A stretch of 16,877 nucleotides of DNA from Deltaproteobacteria bacterium (lineage in GTDB: Bacteria > Desulfobacterota > Dissulfuribacteria > Dissulfuribacterales > UBA3076), in NCBI GenBank assembly GCA_030605675.1, contig JAUWHV010000144.1, positions 1-16,877 on the forward strand, given 5' to 3'. Positions 1 to 6,398 of the stretch are shown here, one piece after another. The notes beneath the pieces are model-generated. The model did no database searches and was not told the origin of the DNA. It was given only the letters and a program-made list of their open reading frames with translations. A program made the position numbers and the translations under genes. Each line of letters begins with the position of its first letter. Position 1 is the first letter of the stretch.

Positions 1-2
1 CC

Positions 3-92
3 GCTCCCACAAAGGCTATGGGCATGGCCTCAGTCTCGCCTCTCGTTGTTGTCGGATTTATCTTGCTCATGATTCATTTTATCGGTAATTAG
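3..92 (+). CDS. C-terminal end of a probable membrane protein (partial)
   Basis: Reading frame 3 is open from the window edge to a TAG at 90-92. It gives 29 residues that end in a hydrophobic stretch (SPLVVVGFILLMIHFIG) typical of a last transmembrane helix. The other two forward frames also stop nearby but give less protein-like sequence. The family cannot be recognised from this fragment. It may precede the efflux channel gene in one transcription unit, but 244 bases with inverted repeats separate them. The call rests only on hydrophobicity and an open frame. Confidence 0.35.
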   Translation, partial: APTKAMGMASVSPLVVVGFILLMIHFIGN

Positions 93-118
93 CTGAGGTG
101 ACCACAATAAAATTTGTC

Positions 119-227
119 GTAAGCGTTTACAGGGCACCGCATCTGATTTGTTGTCGGGCACTTGAAGTACAGGGAGTACATCTGCGTACCCTCCGCCTCG
201 CATCTGCAGCACCCTGTAAACGCTTAC
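119..227. repeat. 109-bp element bounded by perfect 16-bp inverted repeats
   Basis: GTAAGCGTTTACAGGG at 119-134 is repeated in perfect inverted orientation at 212-227. The interior contains a GCATCTG direct repeat just inside each arm. The right arm extends to TGTAAACGCTTACA (215-228), which matches the LacI/CcpA-type operator shape (TGWAANCGNTWNCA). The whole could fold into a long hairpin. Either a dispersed palindromic intergenic element or a pair of regulator sites upstream of the efflux channel fits. No promoter was identified here. Confidence 0.75.
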
Positions 228-261
228 AGTTCGGTGGGTTGCGGTAAAACGGGCGTTGTAA

Positions 262-277
262 CCCCGTGAACGGTTAC
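262..277. repeat. Third, diverged copy of the 16-bp motif
   Basis: CCCCGTGAACGGTTAC has the same orientation as the copy at 212-227 and matches it at 13 of 16 positions, 50 bp further on. It lies 60-75 bases before the efflux-channel start codon. It could be a third operator-like site or a remnant arm of a neighbouring repeat. Confidence 0.5.
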
Positions 278-322
278 TTTTTGTTATGGCAGTCTTTCCC
301 AAAAGTGCTGATGTCCATAGTG

Positions 323-329
323 AAGGAGG
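323..329 (+). promoter_or_regulatory. Ribosome binding site that sets the start at 337
   Basis: AAGGAGG is a full Shine-Dalgarno match. It lies 7 bases before ATG 337 and 4 before ATG 334. The longer in-frame start at 286 has no such site and would place charged residues ahead of the signal peptide. Confidence 0.8.
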
Positions 330-336
330 CTTCATG

Positions 337-1917
337 ATGTTGCAACGCATATTGCTGGTGAGTGTTACAGGTTTTCTGGTAATTTTTTTCTTGAGCAACC
401 CTGCCTCAGCTCAAGAGAACAATGAGGATATCCTGGCAGGGGCAAAGGTCCTGACATTGCAGAGTGCCGTTGCAAGAGGCATCCAATATAATTTGGATCT
501 GCAGGTAGAAGAACTCAATATCCCCATCAGCCAGGAAAACGTGACTGTCGAAAAGGCGGAGTTCGATCCGGTGATTGAAATGGGGATATCGTCTCTTGAA
601 GAAAAAACTCCTACAGCCATAGCTTTTTCCGACGACGACTTCGATAAGTACCGGGAGACCGGTGGTGATATCGGCATCCGCAAAAAATTCCAATTTGGCC
701 TTGAGTCAAAGCTATCCTTGAAAACCAACCGTTCCATGAACAACTCTTCTGTAGACGCATTGCGTCCACAATATCGAAATATCGTGTTTTTGAATTTTAC
801 CCAACCGCTCCTTCGGGATTTCGGAACTGATGTCAATACAGCGAAGCTTCGGATGAACCAGAACCTGGCAAGTCAAACCACTGAAGGATATATGGACCGG
901 GCCCAGCGGATCGGTGAGGAGATTGAGCTCATCTATTACGATCTTGCGGAGGCCCAGGAGATTCTTCGCTATCGCATCGAATCCCGGGAACTGGCCCGAA
1001 ATCTTCTCGAAGGGAACAAGGAAAAATTTGCAGCAGGCGTTGTTCCTGTCACTGAAGTACAGGAGGCAGAGACCGCTATGGTGTCCCGGGACGAGCAGGT
1101 GATTTTTGCCAGACAACAGGTAGAAACTCTTGCTAACCAATTAAGAGACCTTCTGGGAATACGTCCAGTGGATACACTCTATAAGGAACCTTTCGTAACA
1201 GAAGAGATTCCTGGGAAAAAGCAGACCTTTCCCGATTTGGAACAGACGTTGGCTATTGCTCTGGAAAAGCGTCCTGATATCCAGAAGCAGCGCATTGCAA
1301 TTGCTAATCAGAACATAAAGCTGGAATACTACGCCAATCAGAAGCTCCCTCGTCTGGACCTGGAGGCAACCTTAGGGGCCAACGGCCTGTCTGGTGGAGA
1401 GCGAACCGTATCCTTTGCCGGTGATACAGCATCAAGTTCCCATGAAGGGGATTACATGGATTCCCTTTCACGAATGTCCGAGGCGGACGGACATGAGTGG
1501 TATGCAGGGCTTCGCTTTTCCTATCCATTGGGCAATCGCGCTTCACAGGCACGCTATCGCCGTGCCGGCATGGAAAAACGCCAGGCGGTATATAGGCTTA
1601 AACGCCTGGAAGAAACTACGGAGAAAGAGGTTAAGAACTCTTTGGTGACTGTTAATCGAAGCCTTGAGCGGATCTGTGTTGCAGAGCGTACGGAGGAATT
1701 GGCCGAAATTACTTTGGCACAGGAGATGGAGCGTCTTAAAGAAGGGCTTTCCGATACCTTTCGCGTCCTGATTTTTCAGAACAGCGTTATTCAAGCACGA
1801 ATTCGAAAGACCAGTGCCATTGTGGATTTTAACCAGGGTCTGGCAAATCTCTACCGCGCCATGGGGACCAACCTGAAGCGCTATGATATCGTTGCAGACA
1901 AGCCTCTAACCTCCTGA
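337..1917 (+). CDS. TolC-family outer membrane efflux protein
   Basis: This is a 526-residue outer membrane channel subunit of the TolC/OEP superfamily, which forms the exit duct of tripartite efflux or type I secretion systems. A signal peptide spans about residues 1-25 (hydrophobic core LLVSVTGFLVIFFL, cleavage near ASA|Q). Two OEP repeats follow. The first, about 40-280, contains FTQPLLRDFG and long heptad-rich helices (YYDLAEAQEILRYRIE). The second, about 305-515, includes the family-typical RPDIQ and ANLYRAMGTNL. The start at 337 follows a strong ribosome site; ATG 334 is equally in frame. No inner-membrane transporter or adaptor gene is visible in the window, so the substrate cannot be inferred. 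The 3' end overlaps the convergent pilC gene by 12 bp, leaving no room for an intergenic terminator. Family call is secure; exact role is open. Confidence 0.9.
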   Translation: MLQRILLVSVTGFLVIFFLSNPASAQENNEDILAGAKVLTLQSAVARGIQYNLDLQVEELNIPISQENVTVEKAEFDPVIEMGISSLEEKTPTAIAFSDDDFDKYRETGGDIGIRKKFQFGLESKLSLKTNRSMNNSSVDALRPQYRNIVFLNFTQPLLRDFGTDVNTAKLRMNQNLASQTTEGYMDRAQRIGEEIELIYYDLAEAQEILRYRIESRELARNLLEGNKEKFAAGVVPVTEVQEAETAMVSRDEQVIFARQQVETLANQLRDLLGIRPVDTLYKEPFVTEEIPGKKQTFPDLEQTLAIALEKRPDIQKQRIAIANQNIKLEYYANQKLPRLDLEATLGANGLSGGERTVSFAGDTASSSHEGDYMDSLSRMSEADGHEWYAGLRFSYPLGNRASQARYRRAGMEKRQAVYRLKRLEETTEKEVKNSLVTVNRSLERICVAERTEELAEITLAQEMERLKEGLSDTFRVLIFQNSVIQARIRKTSAIVDFNQGLANLYRAMGTNLKRYDIVADKPLTS

Positions 1918-3120
1918 TACCGCCCCGGCCATCGCGAAGATGGGGAGATACATGGCAACGATTATGGAACCTACGGTACCACCGAGGAATACTATCATGA
2001 AGGGCTCGATCATGCTGGTCAAGGCATCTACTGCTGTTTCCACTTCCTCGTCATAGAAATCCGCTATTTTGTTCAGCATCTGGTCCAGCGCGCCTGTAGT
2101 TTCACCCACCGACACCATCTGCACTACCATGGCGGGGAAGATCCCGCTTTCACCAAGCGGCTGCGCAATTGTCCGCCCCTCACTGATGCTGGAGCGCACG
2201 TGGTATATGGCTTCTTCCACCATCTTGTTGCCGGCGGTTCCGGCAGCGACATTCAATGATTCAAGTATGGGCACACCGCTGTTTATCAAGGTACCTAATG
2301 TTCTGGTAAGTTTTGACACTGCCACTTTTTTCAATAGTGGCCCGAATACAGGGGATTTGAGTATCAGCCTGTCTACAACACGCCTACCTTTTTCTGTTTT
2401 GTAGTATTTCTTGAACAGGAATACCATAACTACCGAGACGCCGATCATGACCAGGGAATAGGATTTAACAAAATTACTCAGGTTGACCACCATCTGGGTA
2501 GGAAGCGGCAGGCTACCGCCGAAGTCAGCAAACATCTGCTCAAATACAGGTATTACGAAGATAAGGATTACTCCAATTACCAGGGCGGATATGGCAAGTA
2601 CTATGATGGGATAAGTTAGCGCCCCCTTAACCTTTCTTTTAAGGCGCAGCGCCTTTTCCATATAGTCGGCAAGACGCTTTAAGACATCATCCAATATCCC
2701 TCCCATCTCTCCTGCTGCAATCATATTGCAGAAGAGACGATCAAACTGCTTCGGGTGTTTCTTCAGGGCATCGGCAAAAGTGGAGCCACCTTCAACATCA
2801 GACTTGGTATCCAGGAGTATTTTTTTAAGGGTCTTGTTGTCTTGCTGGCTGGCAAGGATTTCCAACCCTTGAACAAGGGGAAGGCCGGCATCTATCATTG
2901 TGGATAACTGCCTGGTGAAGATAACGATGTCCTTCGGTGACACCTTTTTTTGAAAAAATGCTATATTCTCCAGCAGGTCCTTGGGCTTGGCCTTGATCTT
3001 AGAAGGAGACACTCGTTGTTGTCGAAGTAAACGGCGTACCGCCTGTTCGTCCTGGGCCTCGATCTCGCCCTTTTGTATTTCGCCATTGCTCGCGGTGCCT
3101 TTCCATACAAAGACCGGCAT
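1906..3120 (-). CDS. pilC: Type IV pilus / type II secretion inner membrane platform protein (PilC/GspF)
   Basis: The 404-residue protein has the normal PilC length. PilC is the inner-membrane platform that couples the assembly ATPase to pilin polymerisation. The N-terminal cytoplasmic segment (FVWKGTASNGEIQKGEIEA, residues 4-22) is characteristic. Two GspF repeats lie at about 65-190 and 268-390, each with the FTRQL..MI.AG.PL.QGLEIL type helix pair. Hydrophobic segments lie at about 170-194, 220-238 and 371-396; the last holds the family signature EPFMIVFLGGTVGSIIVAMY. A GGGGGAG ribosome site (3126-3132) lies 5 bases before the ATG. pilB, pilT, pilin or peptidase genes do not flank it here; its partners may lie elsewhere. 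PilC and GspF cannot be told apart with certainty from sequence alone, but the N-terminus favours PilC. Confidence 0.93.
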   Translation of the reverse strand: MPVFVWKGTASNGEIQKGEIEAQDEQAVRRLLRQQRVSPSKIKAKPKDLLENIAFFQKKVSPKDIVIFTRQLSTMIDAGLPLVQGLEILASQQDNKTLKKILLDTKSDVEGGSTFADALKKHPKQFDRLFCNMIAAGEMGGILDDVLKRLADYMEKALRLKRKVKGALTYPIIVLAISALVIGVILIFVIPVFEQMFADFGGSLPLPTQMVVNLSNFVKSYSLVMIGVSVVMVFLFKKYYKTEKGRRVVDRLILKSPVFGPLLKKVAVSKLTRTLGTLINSGVPILESLNVAAGTAGNKMVEEAIYHVRSSISEGRTIAQPLGESGIFPAMVVQMVSVGETTGALDQMLNKIADFYDEEVETAVDALTSMIEPFMIVFLGGTVGSIIVAMYLPIFAMAGAVSGG

Positions 3121-3236
3121 AAAGACTCCCCCAAGAAATTAGTAGCCACAAAAACGCAAATACGTCCTTTTAATCTTATCGGATATGTTTCGGATAAACT
3201 TGATTTATAGCGGAGATATTAAAGAATTTTAATAGA

Positions 3237-3428
3237 CGTTAACGGCTTGAAATTGGAAATTGGAAAGAAGAAATTGGGGTAAGTGGAACAAAAAGGTTCA
3301 GACCCGCCTGCCAACGCCTGGCACTGGCGGGCAGGACACCATGGGCTATCAGATAATACGATCATCTGAAACAGTACAAAAGAATGAAGGCCAAATTTCT
3401 ATTTTCTAATTTCAACGTTCCGTTAACG
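3237..3428. repeat. About 190-bp inverted-repeat-bounded element (MITE-like)
   Basis: The left end reads CGTTAACGG then TTGAAATTGGAAATTGG (3237-3265). The right end, read in reverse complement from 3428, gives CGTTAACGG then TTGAAATTAGAAAATAG. The ends are therefore about 30-bp imperfect inverted repeats. The interior carries the G+C-rich hairpin at 3307-3335. No reading frame of note is present. The right end stops 1 bp from the stop codon of the DUF167 gene. Related GAAATTGGAAATTGG tracts recur at 8323-8341 and 10058-10120, so this is a family of dispersed elements. The rest of the 3121-3429 gap holds nothing else recognisable. Confidence 0.55.
3307..3335. repeat. G+C-rich palindromic hairpin
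   Basis: CCTGCC (3307-3312) pairs with GGCAGG (3330-3335), and GCC (3316-3318) pairs with GGC (3326-3328), closing a 7-base loop. It has no adjacent T tract, so it is not an ordinary terminator. It is more G+C-rich than its surroundings and looks like a small REP-type palindrome inside the larger element. Confidence 0.5.
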
Positions 3429-3429
3429 C

Positions 3430-3726
3430 TTACCTGGGCAGTCGGTCTAAGGCGTAATCTAAAGATATGCCTGCAATCAAAAAGGCCTTTTCCCTGGAAT
3501 TAGCACCTGATTTCAGCACAACCGAGGACTTAGAGATATTAAATAGTTTTGCCAGAAACTGCCGGCAGGCCTTGTTAGCCGCACCATCTACAGGAGGAGG
3601 CTGGACCTTTAGCTTAAGTGATGAACCGTGAATGCCGGCAAAAGCCGTGCGGGAGGATTTGGGTTGCACGTGGAGATTCAGAACAATGCCTTTTGGCATC
3701 ACCTTCAGATACGGGGGAATTTTCAT
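3430..3726 (-). CDS. DUF167 / YggU (UPF0235) family protein
   Basis: This 98-residue protein has the single DUF167 domain. The signature strands and helix are LNLHVQPKSSRTAFAGIHGSSLKLKV (about 17-42), then PPPVDGAANKACRQFLAKLF (about 44-63), then a final SREKAFLIAG. These match the family pattern VQP.A....I.G....LK.RV.APPVDGKAN. The biochemical function of the family is not established. In many bacteria it sits near YggT or division/pilus genes; here pilC is the downstream neighbour on the same strand, about 310 bp away. The ribosome site before ATG 3726 is weak. A start at residue 10 (MPKG) is possible but would trim the first family strand region. Confidence 0.88.
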   Translation of the reverse strand: MKIPPYLKVMPKGIVLNLHVQPKSSRTAFAGIHGSSLKLKVQPPPVDGAANKACRQFLAKLFNISKSSVVLKSGANSREKAFLIAGISLDYALDRLPR

Positions 3727-3781
3727 GGGGTTTCAGCCTGGGAGAAACTAGCTCCCATTCCTTTTTTGTAAATTCAGGTGG

Positions 3782-3956
3782 ATAGACTGAAGGTAGAAGG
3801 CTAATAGGGACAAATCATGCGTGATTACACAAAACTGCGGGCATTTGAGTTGGCTGACGAGATTGCAGTATTACTTTAGAGGATTCATCTCTGCTCGATC
3901 GTTGCGAAATGCTTGAAATCCTTCAGCCTTTAGCCTTCAACCTTCAACCTGTCTAT
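3782..3956. repeat. Inverted-repeat cassette resembling a deleted 23S intervening-sequence element
   Basis: The left arm at 3782-3805 (ATAGAC then TGAAGGTAGAAGGCTAA) is mirrored at the right end, 3920-3956. In reverse complement that end reads ATAGAC, GGTTGAAGG, TTGAAGGCTAA. Inside lies a short ORF matching the start of four-helix-bundle proteins found in 23S rRNA intervening sequences. The right arm overlaps the tyrA stop codon, so the element supplies the 3' end of tyrA. The total is only 175 bp, far shorter than a complete cassette. Confidence 0.5.
3817..3879 (+). pseudogene. Truncated four-helix-bundle (S23 / 23S-IVS) protein, first 20 codons
   Basis: The frame reads MRDYTKLRAFELADEIAVLL and then TAG. 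This resembles the N-terminus of the S23/four-helix-bundle family (typically M+DY+KL+vwe.A..L...IY). Full-length members run about 115-125 residues. After the stop another frame gives a segment containing LLDRCEML, like the family's C-terminal helix. That suggests an internal deletion joining the two ends with a frameshift. No function is expected for the remnant. Confidence is limited by its length. Confidence 0.5.
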
Positions 3957-4789
3957 TTATCTTTTTTTATTAAAAGGATTGTACGTCCCAGGTCCTGAAC
4001 TTCCTCAAAGAGTTGTATAAATGCTGAACGGTCATGTTCTTTGATTATTTTTCTCAGGTCTTCTCCATATTGGCTAAATGTCTCAAGGATATTGTTTGTA
4101 TATGGATTAGACATCTGAATGGTTGCATAGAGCTCAGGGTCCTGATGATAGAGCCTGGCTACTATGTTCATCTGTTGTTCAAAACTTGGGGGTGCGAGTG
4201 CCAGCATCTCCCGAAGGTCCATTCCATGCTCATCCAGGGTTTTTCCCAGACAAAGAAGTATGAAATGATTCAGTGCCTGGGCCCAGGCCATGCTGCGGTC
4301 GTGTTTTTCAGGCGAAACGACAGATGTCACGGCCCCGTGTTGTCGGAGAAGTCCTTCCCACCAGCTAAACCACCTTTTGCCGCGCCCCGGACATAGTGCC
4401 ACCCTCTTGCCCTTAATGGAATCCTCAGCCGGTCCGAAAAGCGGATGGGTCCCTACCACCTCACAGCGTGCGTGTTCCAGCATGCACGCCACCTGCGACT
4501 GCTTAAGTGAACAGAGGTCTGTCATAAAGGAGCTTTCCGGAACCAGGGGACCTAGTTTGGCCACTTCTTTCGGGAACACTTCCATAGGGAGGGAGAGTAT
4601 GAGGACATGGCACTTCCGGGCCAGATCCTCAGACGAGAGTTCTGTGTGTAAATCAGAGATGAGTACTGGAAATCCAGCGCTTTTTAAGAATTTGGCAAAC
4701 CATCCCCCCATGCGTCCCAGCCCGCCTACAATTCCGACTGTTAGAGGGCTGGTGCCGGAGACGATATCCGCATGTATCTGAGGTTTCAC
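3953..4789 (-). CDS. tyrA: Prephenate dehydrogenase family protein (TyrA)
   Basis: The 278-residue protein should oxidise prephenate (or arogenate) with NAD(P)+ in tyrosine synthesis. The Rossmann motif VGIVGGLGRMGGWFA lies at 18-32 with an acidic residue at the end of strand 2 (ISD, 44-46). Family motifs follow: LSLPMEVF (65-72), THPLFGP (114-120) and the helical-domain EKHDRSMAWAQALNHF (161-176). It lacks chorismate mutase and ACT domains, so it is a monofunctional short form without an obvious built-in tyrosine feedback site. The start is GTG, 16 bp after the aroC stop, so the two genes form an operon; the ribosome site is weak, which suggests coupling to aroC. The last codons lie in the inverted-repeat element at 3782-3956. 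Prephenate versus arogenate specificity cannot be read here. Confidence 0.9.
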   Translation of the reverse strand: MKPQIHADIVSGTSPLTVGIVGGLGRMGGWFAKFLKSAGFPVLISDLHTELSSEDLARKCHVLILSLPMEVFPKEVAKLGPLVPESSFMTDLCSLKQSQVACMLEHARCEVVGTHPLFGPAEDSIKGKRVALCPGRGKRWFSWWEGLLRQHGAVTSVVSPEKHDRSMAWAQALNHFILLCLGKTLDEHGMDLREMLALAPPSFEQQMNIVARLYHQDPELYATIQMSNPYTNNILETFSQYGEDLRKIIKEHDRSAFIQLFEEVQDLGRTILLIKKDK

Positions 4790-4805
4790 GGTTTCTTAGA
4801 AAAAC

Positions 4806-5876
4806 TCAGGACCAAAGATCAGGTGTAAGGGCCCTTGCTCTAAGTATGTGGTCTGTGAGTACCAGACGTACCATGGCCTCGCACACAGGTACTATCCGGG
4901 GAATGGCTGAGGCATCATGTCGCCCTCCCACCTTGAGCTTAGCGGGTTTCTCAGATACTGTTATAGTGTCTTGTTCTTTAGATATAGACGGAATCGGCTT
5001 TACAGCGGCCTTTACCACCAGGTCATCACCATTTGAGATACCAGCCAGTATGCCTCCGGAGTTATTACTCAAAAAGCCTCCTGGTACCAAGGGGTCGTTG
5101 TTCTCCGACCCCAATAGCTCCGCAGCCCGGAAGCCGGCCCCAATCTCTACGCCCTTTACCGCACCGATGGACATAAGTCCTTTGGCCAGCTCGGCATCAA
5201 GCTTGTCAAAGACCGGCTCTCCGAGGCCGGGAGGCACTCCTGCTGCTAAAACCTCTACAATTCCTCCAACCGAGTCACCTTTGGATCTCACATCGGCTAT
5301 TCGTTCTTCCATTTTTTCTGCTGCTTCAAGGTCAGGGCAAAAGAGCCTGTTTTGATTGACTGCATCAAGATCACGTTTTTGTGCCTTCACTTTGCCCAGG
5401 GCAACTGTATAAGCGATAACCGAAATACCCACTGTGTCTAAGAATACCTGGCCTACTGCGGCCGCAGCCACTCTTGCCGCGGTTTCTCTTCCCGAGGCCC
5501 TGCCTCCGCCCCTGTGGTCACGAATTCCATACTTTTTCCAGTAGGTGTAGTCGCCGTGACCAGGTCTGAATACGTCCCTAAGCTGGTCATATGCCTGGCT
5601 CTGGGCGTCCCGGTTTTTGATGATCAGTAATATGGGTGTACCTGTGGTCTGTCCTTCAAAGACACCTGAGAGGATTTCCACCAGATCAGGTTCCTTTCTC
5701 GGGCTTTCCGCAGCCCCTCCCTTCCCCGGACGCCTTTTGTCCAGGGTCTCCTGAATGACCGCCTCATCCAGAGCAAGGCGCGGTGGGCACCCGTCTATAA
5801 CTACACCCAGGGCAGGACCATGTGACTCGCCCCAGGTGGTTATGCGGAAGTATTGTCCAAAGGTATTGCCCGGCAT
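4806..5876 (-). CDS. aroC: Chorismate synthase
   Basis: The 356-residue enzyme converts 5-enolpyruvylshikimate-3-phosphate to chorismate using reduced FMN, the last step of the shikimate pathway. Family signatures are intact: GESHGPALGVVIDGCPP (16-32), KRRPGKGG (47-54), RPGHGDYTYWKKYGIRDHRGGGRASGRETAARVA (about 104-137), NNSGGILAGISNGDDLVVKAAVKP (about 271-294) and GRHDASAIPRIVPVCEAM. Length is normal. It is the first protein gene of a two-gene aromatic operon with tyrA, and its ATG lies 27 bp downstream of tRNA-His on the same strand. No strong ribosome site is seen before the ATG (AAGTTAAG is about 12 bases away). Confidence 0.97.
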   Translation of the reverse strand: MPGNTFGQYFRITTWGESHGPALGVVIDGCPPRLALDEAVIQETLDKRRPGKGGAAESPRKEPDLVEILSGVFEGQTTGTPILLIIKNRDAQSQAYDQLRDVFRPGHGDYTYWKKYGIRDHRGGGRASGRETAARVAAAAVGQVFLDTVGISVIAYTVALGKVKAQKRDLDAVNQNRLFCPDLEAAEKMEERIADVRSKGDSVGGIVEVLAAGVPPGLGEPVFDKLDAELAKGLMSIGAVKGVEIGAGFRAAELLGSENNDPLVPGGFLSNNSGGILAGISNGDDLVVKAAVKPIPSISKEQDTITVSEKPAKLKVGGRHDASAIPRIVPVCEAMVRLVLTDHILRARALTPDLWS

Positions 5877-5903
5877 ATTATTTTATCTTAACTTCTTCGT
5901 TTA

Positions 5904-5980
5904 TGGGGTGAGCGATGGGAATCGAACCCACAGCCTTCGGGGCCACAACCCGACGCTCTAACCGTTGAGCTACGCCCACC
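5904..5980 (-). tRNA. tRNA-His (anticodon GTG)
   Basis: The cloverleaf is complete. The acceptor strand GGTGGGCG includes the extra G-1 diagnostic of histidine tRNA and pairs with CGCTCACC, with C73 opposite G-1. The D arm is GCTC/GAGC, and the anticodon stem TCGGG/CCCGA closes the loop TTGTGGC with anticodon GTG (template 5944-5946). The T arm is GTGGG/CCCAT around TTCGATT. The CCA end is genomically encoded (5904-5906). It sits directly upstream of aroC, so the two may share a transcript. Confidence 0.96.
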
Positions 5981-6398
5981 ACTGATTTTTAATATGTTAC
6001 CATATATTTTCCGGGCCTGCATACGTTCGATGTCTATTGCATCTCCTTATTTAAAAAAATATCTTCAAAATATTGAAGAAAATACCTGGAAAAATCGATA
6101 AAGATAAGAGTCTGGAAATTCAGCCATAGGCATAAGGGCCTTTCAGTAGCTATATAATGGCAATAATTAGTTAATTATTTCTTGCTGGCTAACAGAAAAG
6201 ACTGGATATTTGAATGGAAAATTATATACTTGAATATCTTGCCGGGAAAAACACTTTTAATACAGAATACTGTTGGGTACTTTTTAGTAAATCCGCCCTT
6301 GGCAAAAAAAGAAAATCTGGCTAGTATCGATCTGGAGACTCTCAAAGGACAGCAATGTCAAATCAGGTCATAATCAGCATATCTTTAAAATAAAACCA
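5981..6398. other. A+T-rich intergenic region between divergent units
   Basis: This 418-base gap must hold the promoters for tRNA-His/aroC/tyrA on the minus strand and for the transglycosylase on the plus strand. A TATAAT hexamer lies at 6153-6158 on the plus strand, but no convincing -35 box stands 16-18 bp upstream. A 63-codon frame from a TTG at 6182 lacks a ribosome site and any family resemblance and is not called. No repeats or RNA genes were seen. Confidence 0.5.

Noticed and set aside
286..336. Longer N-terminus of the efflux channel from ATG 286
   Set aside because: The strong ribosome site at 323-329 and the signal peptide point to a start at 337 (or 334).
30..398. 122-codon minus-strand frame across the inverted-repeat element
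   Set aside because: It runs through the 109-bp inverted repeat and into the signal peptide region of the efflux gene, and looks like a translated repeat.
6182..6373. 63-codon plus-strand frame starting at TTG
   Set aside because: No ribosome site, A+T-driven composition and no family resemblance.
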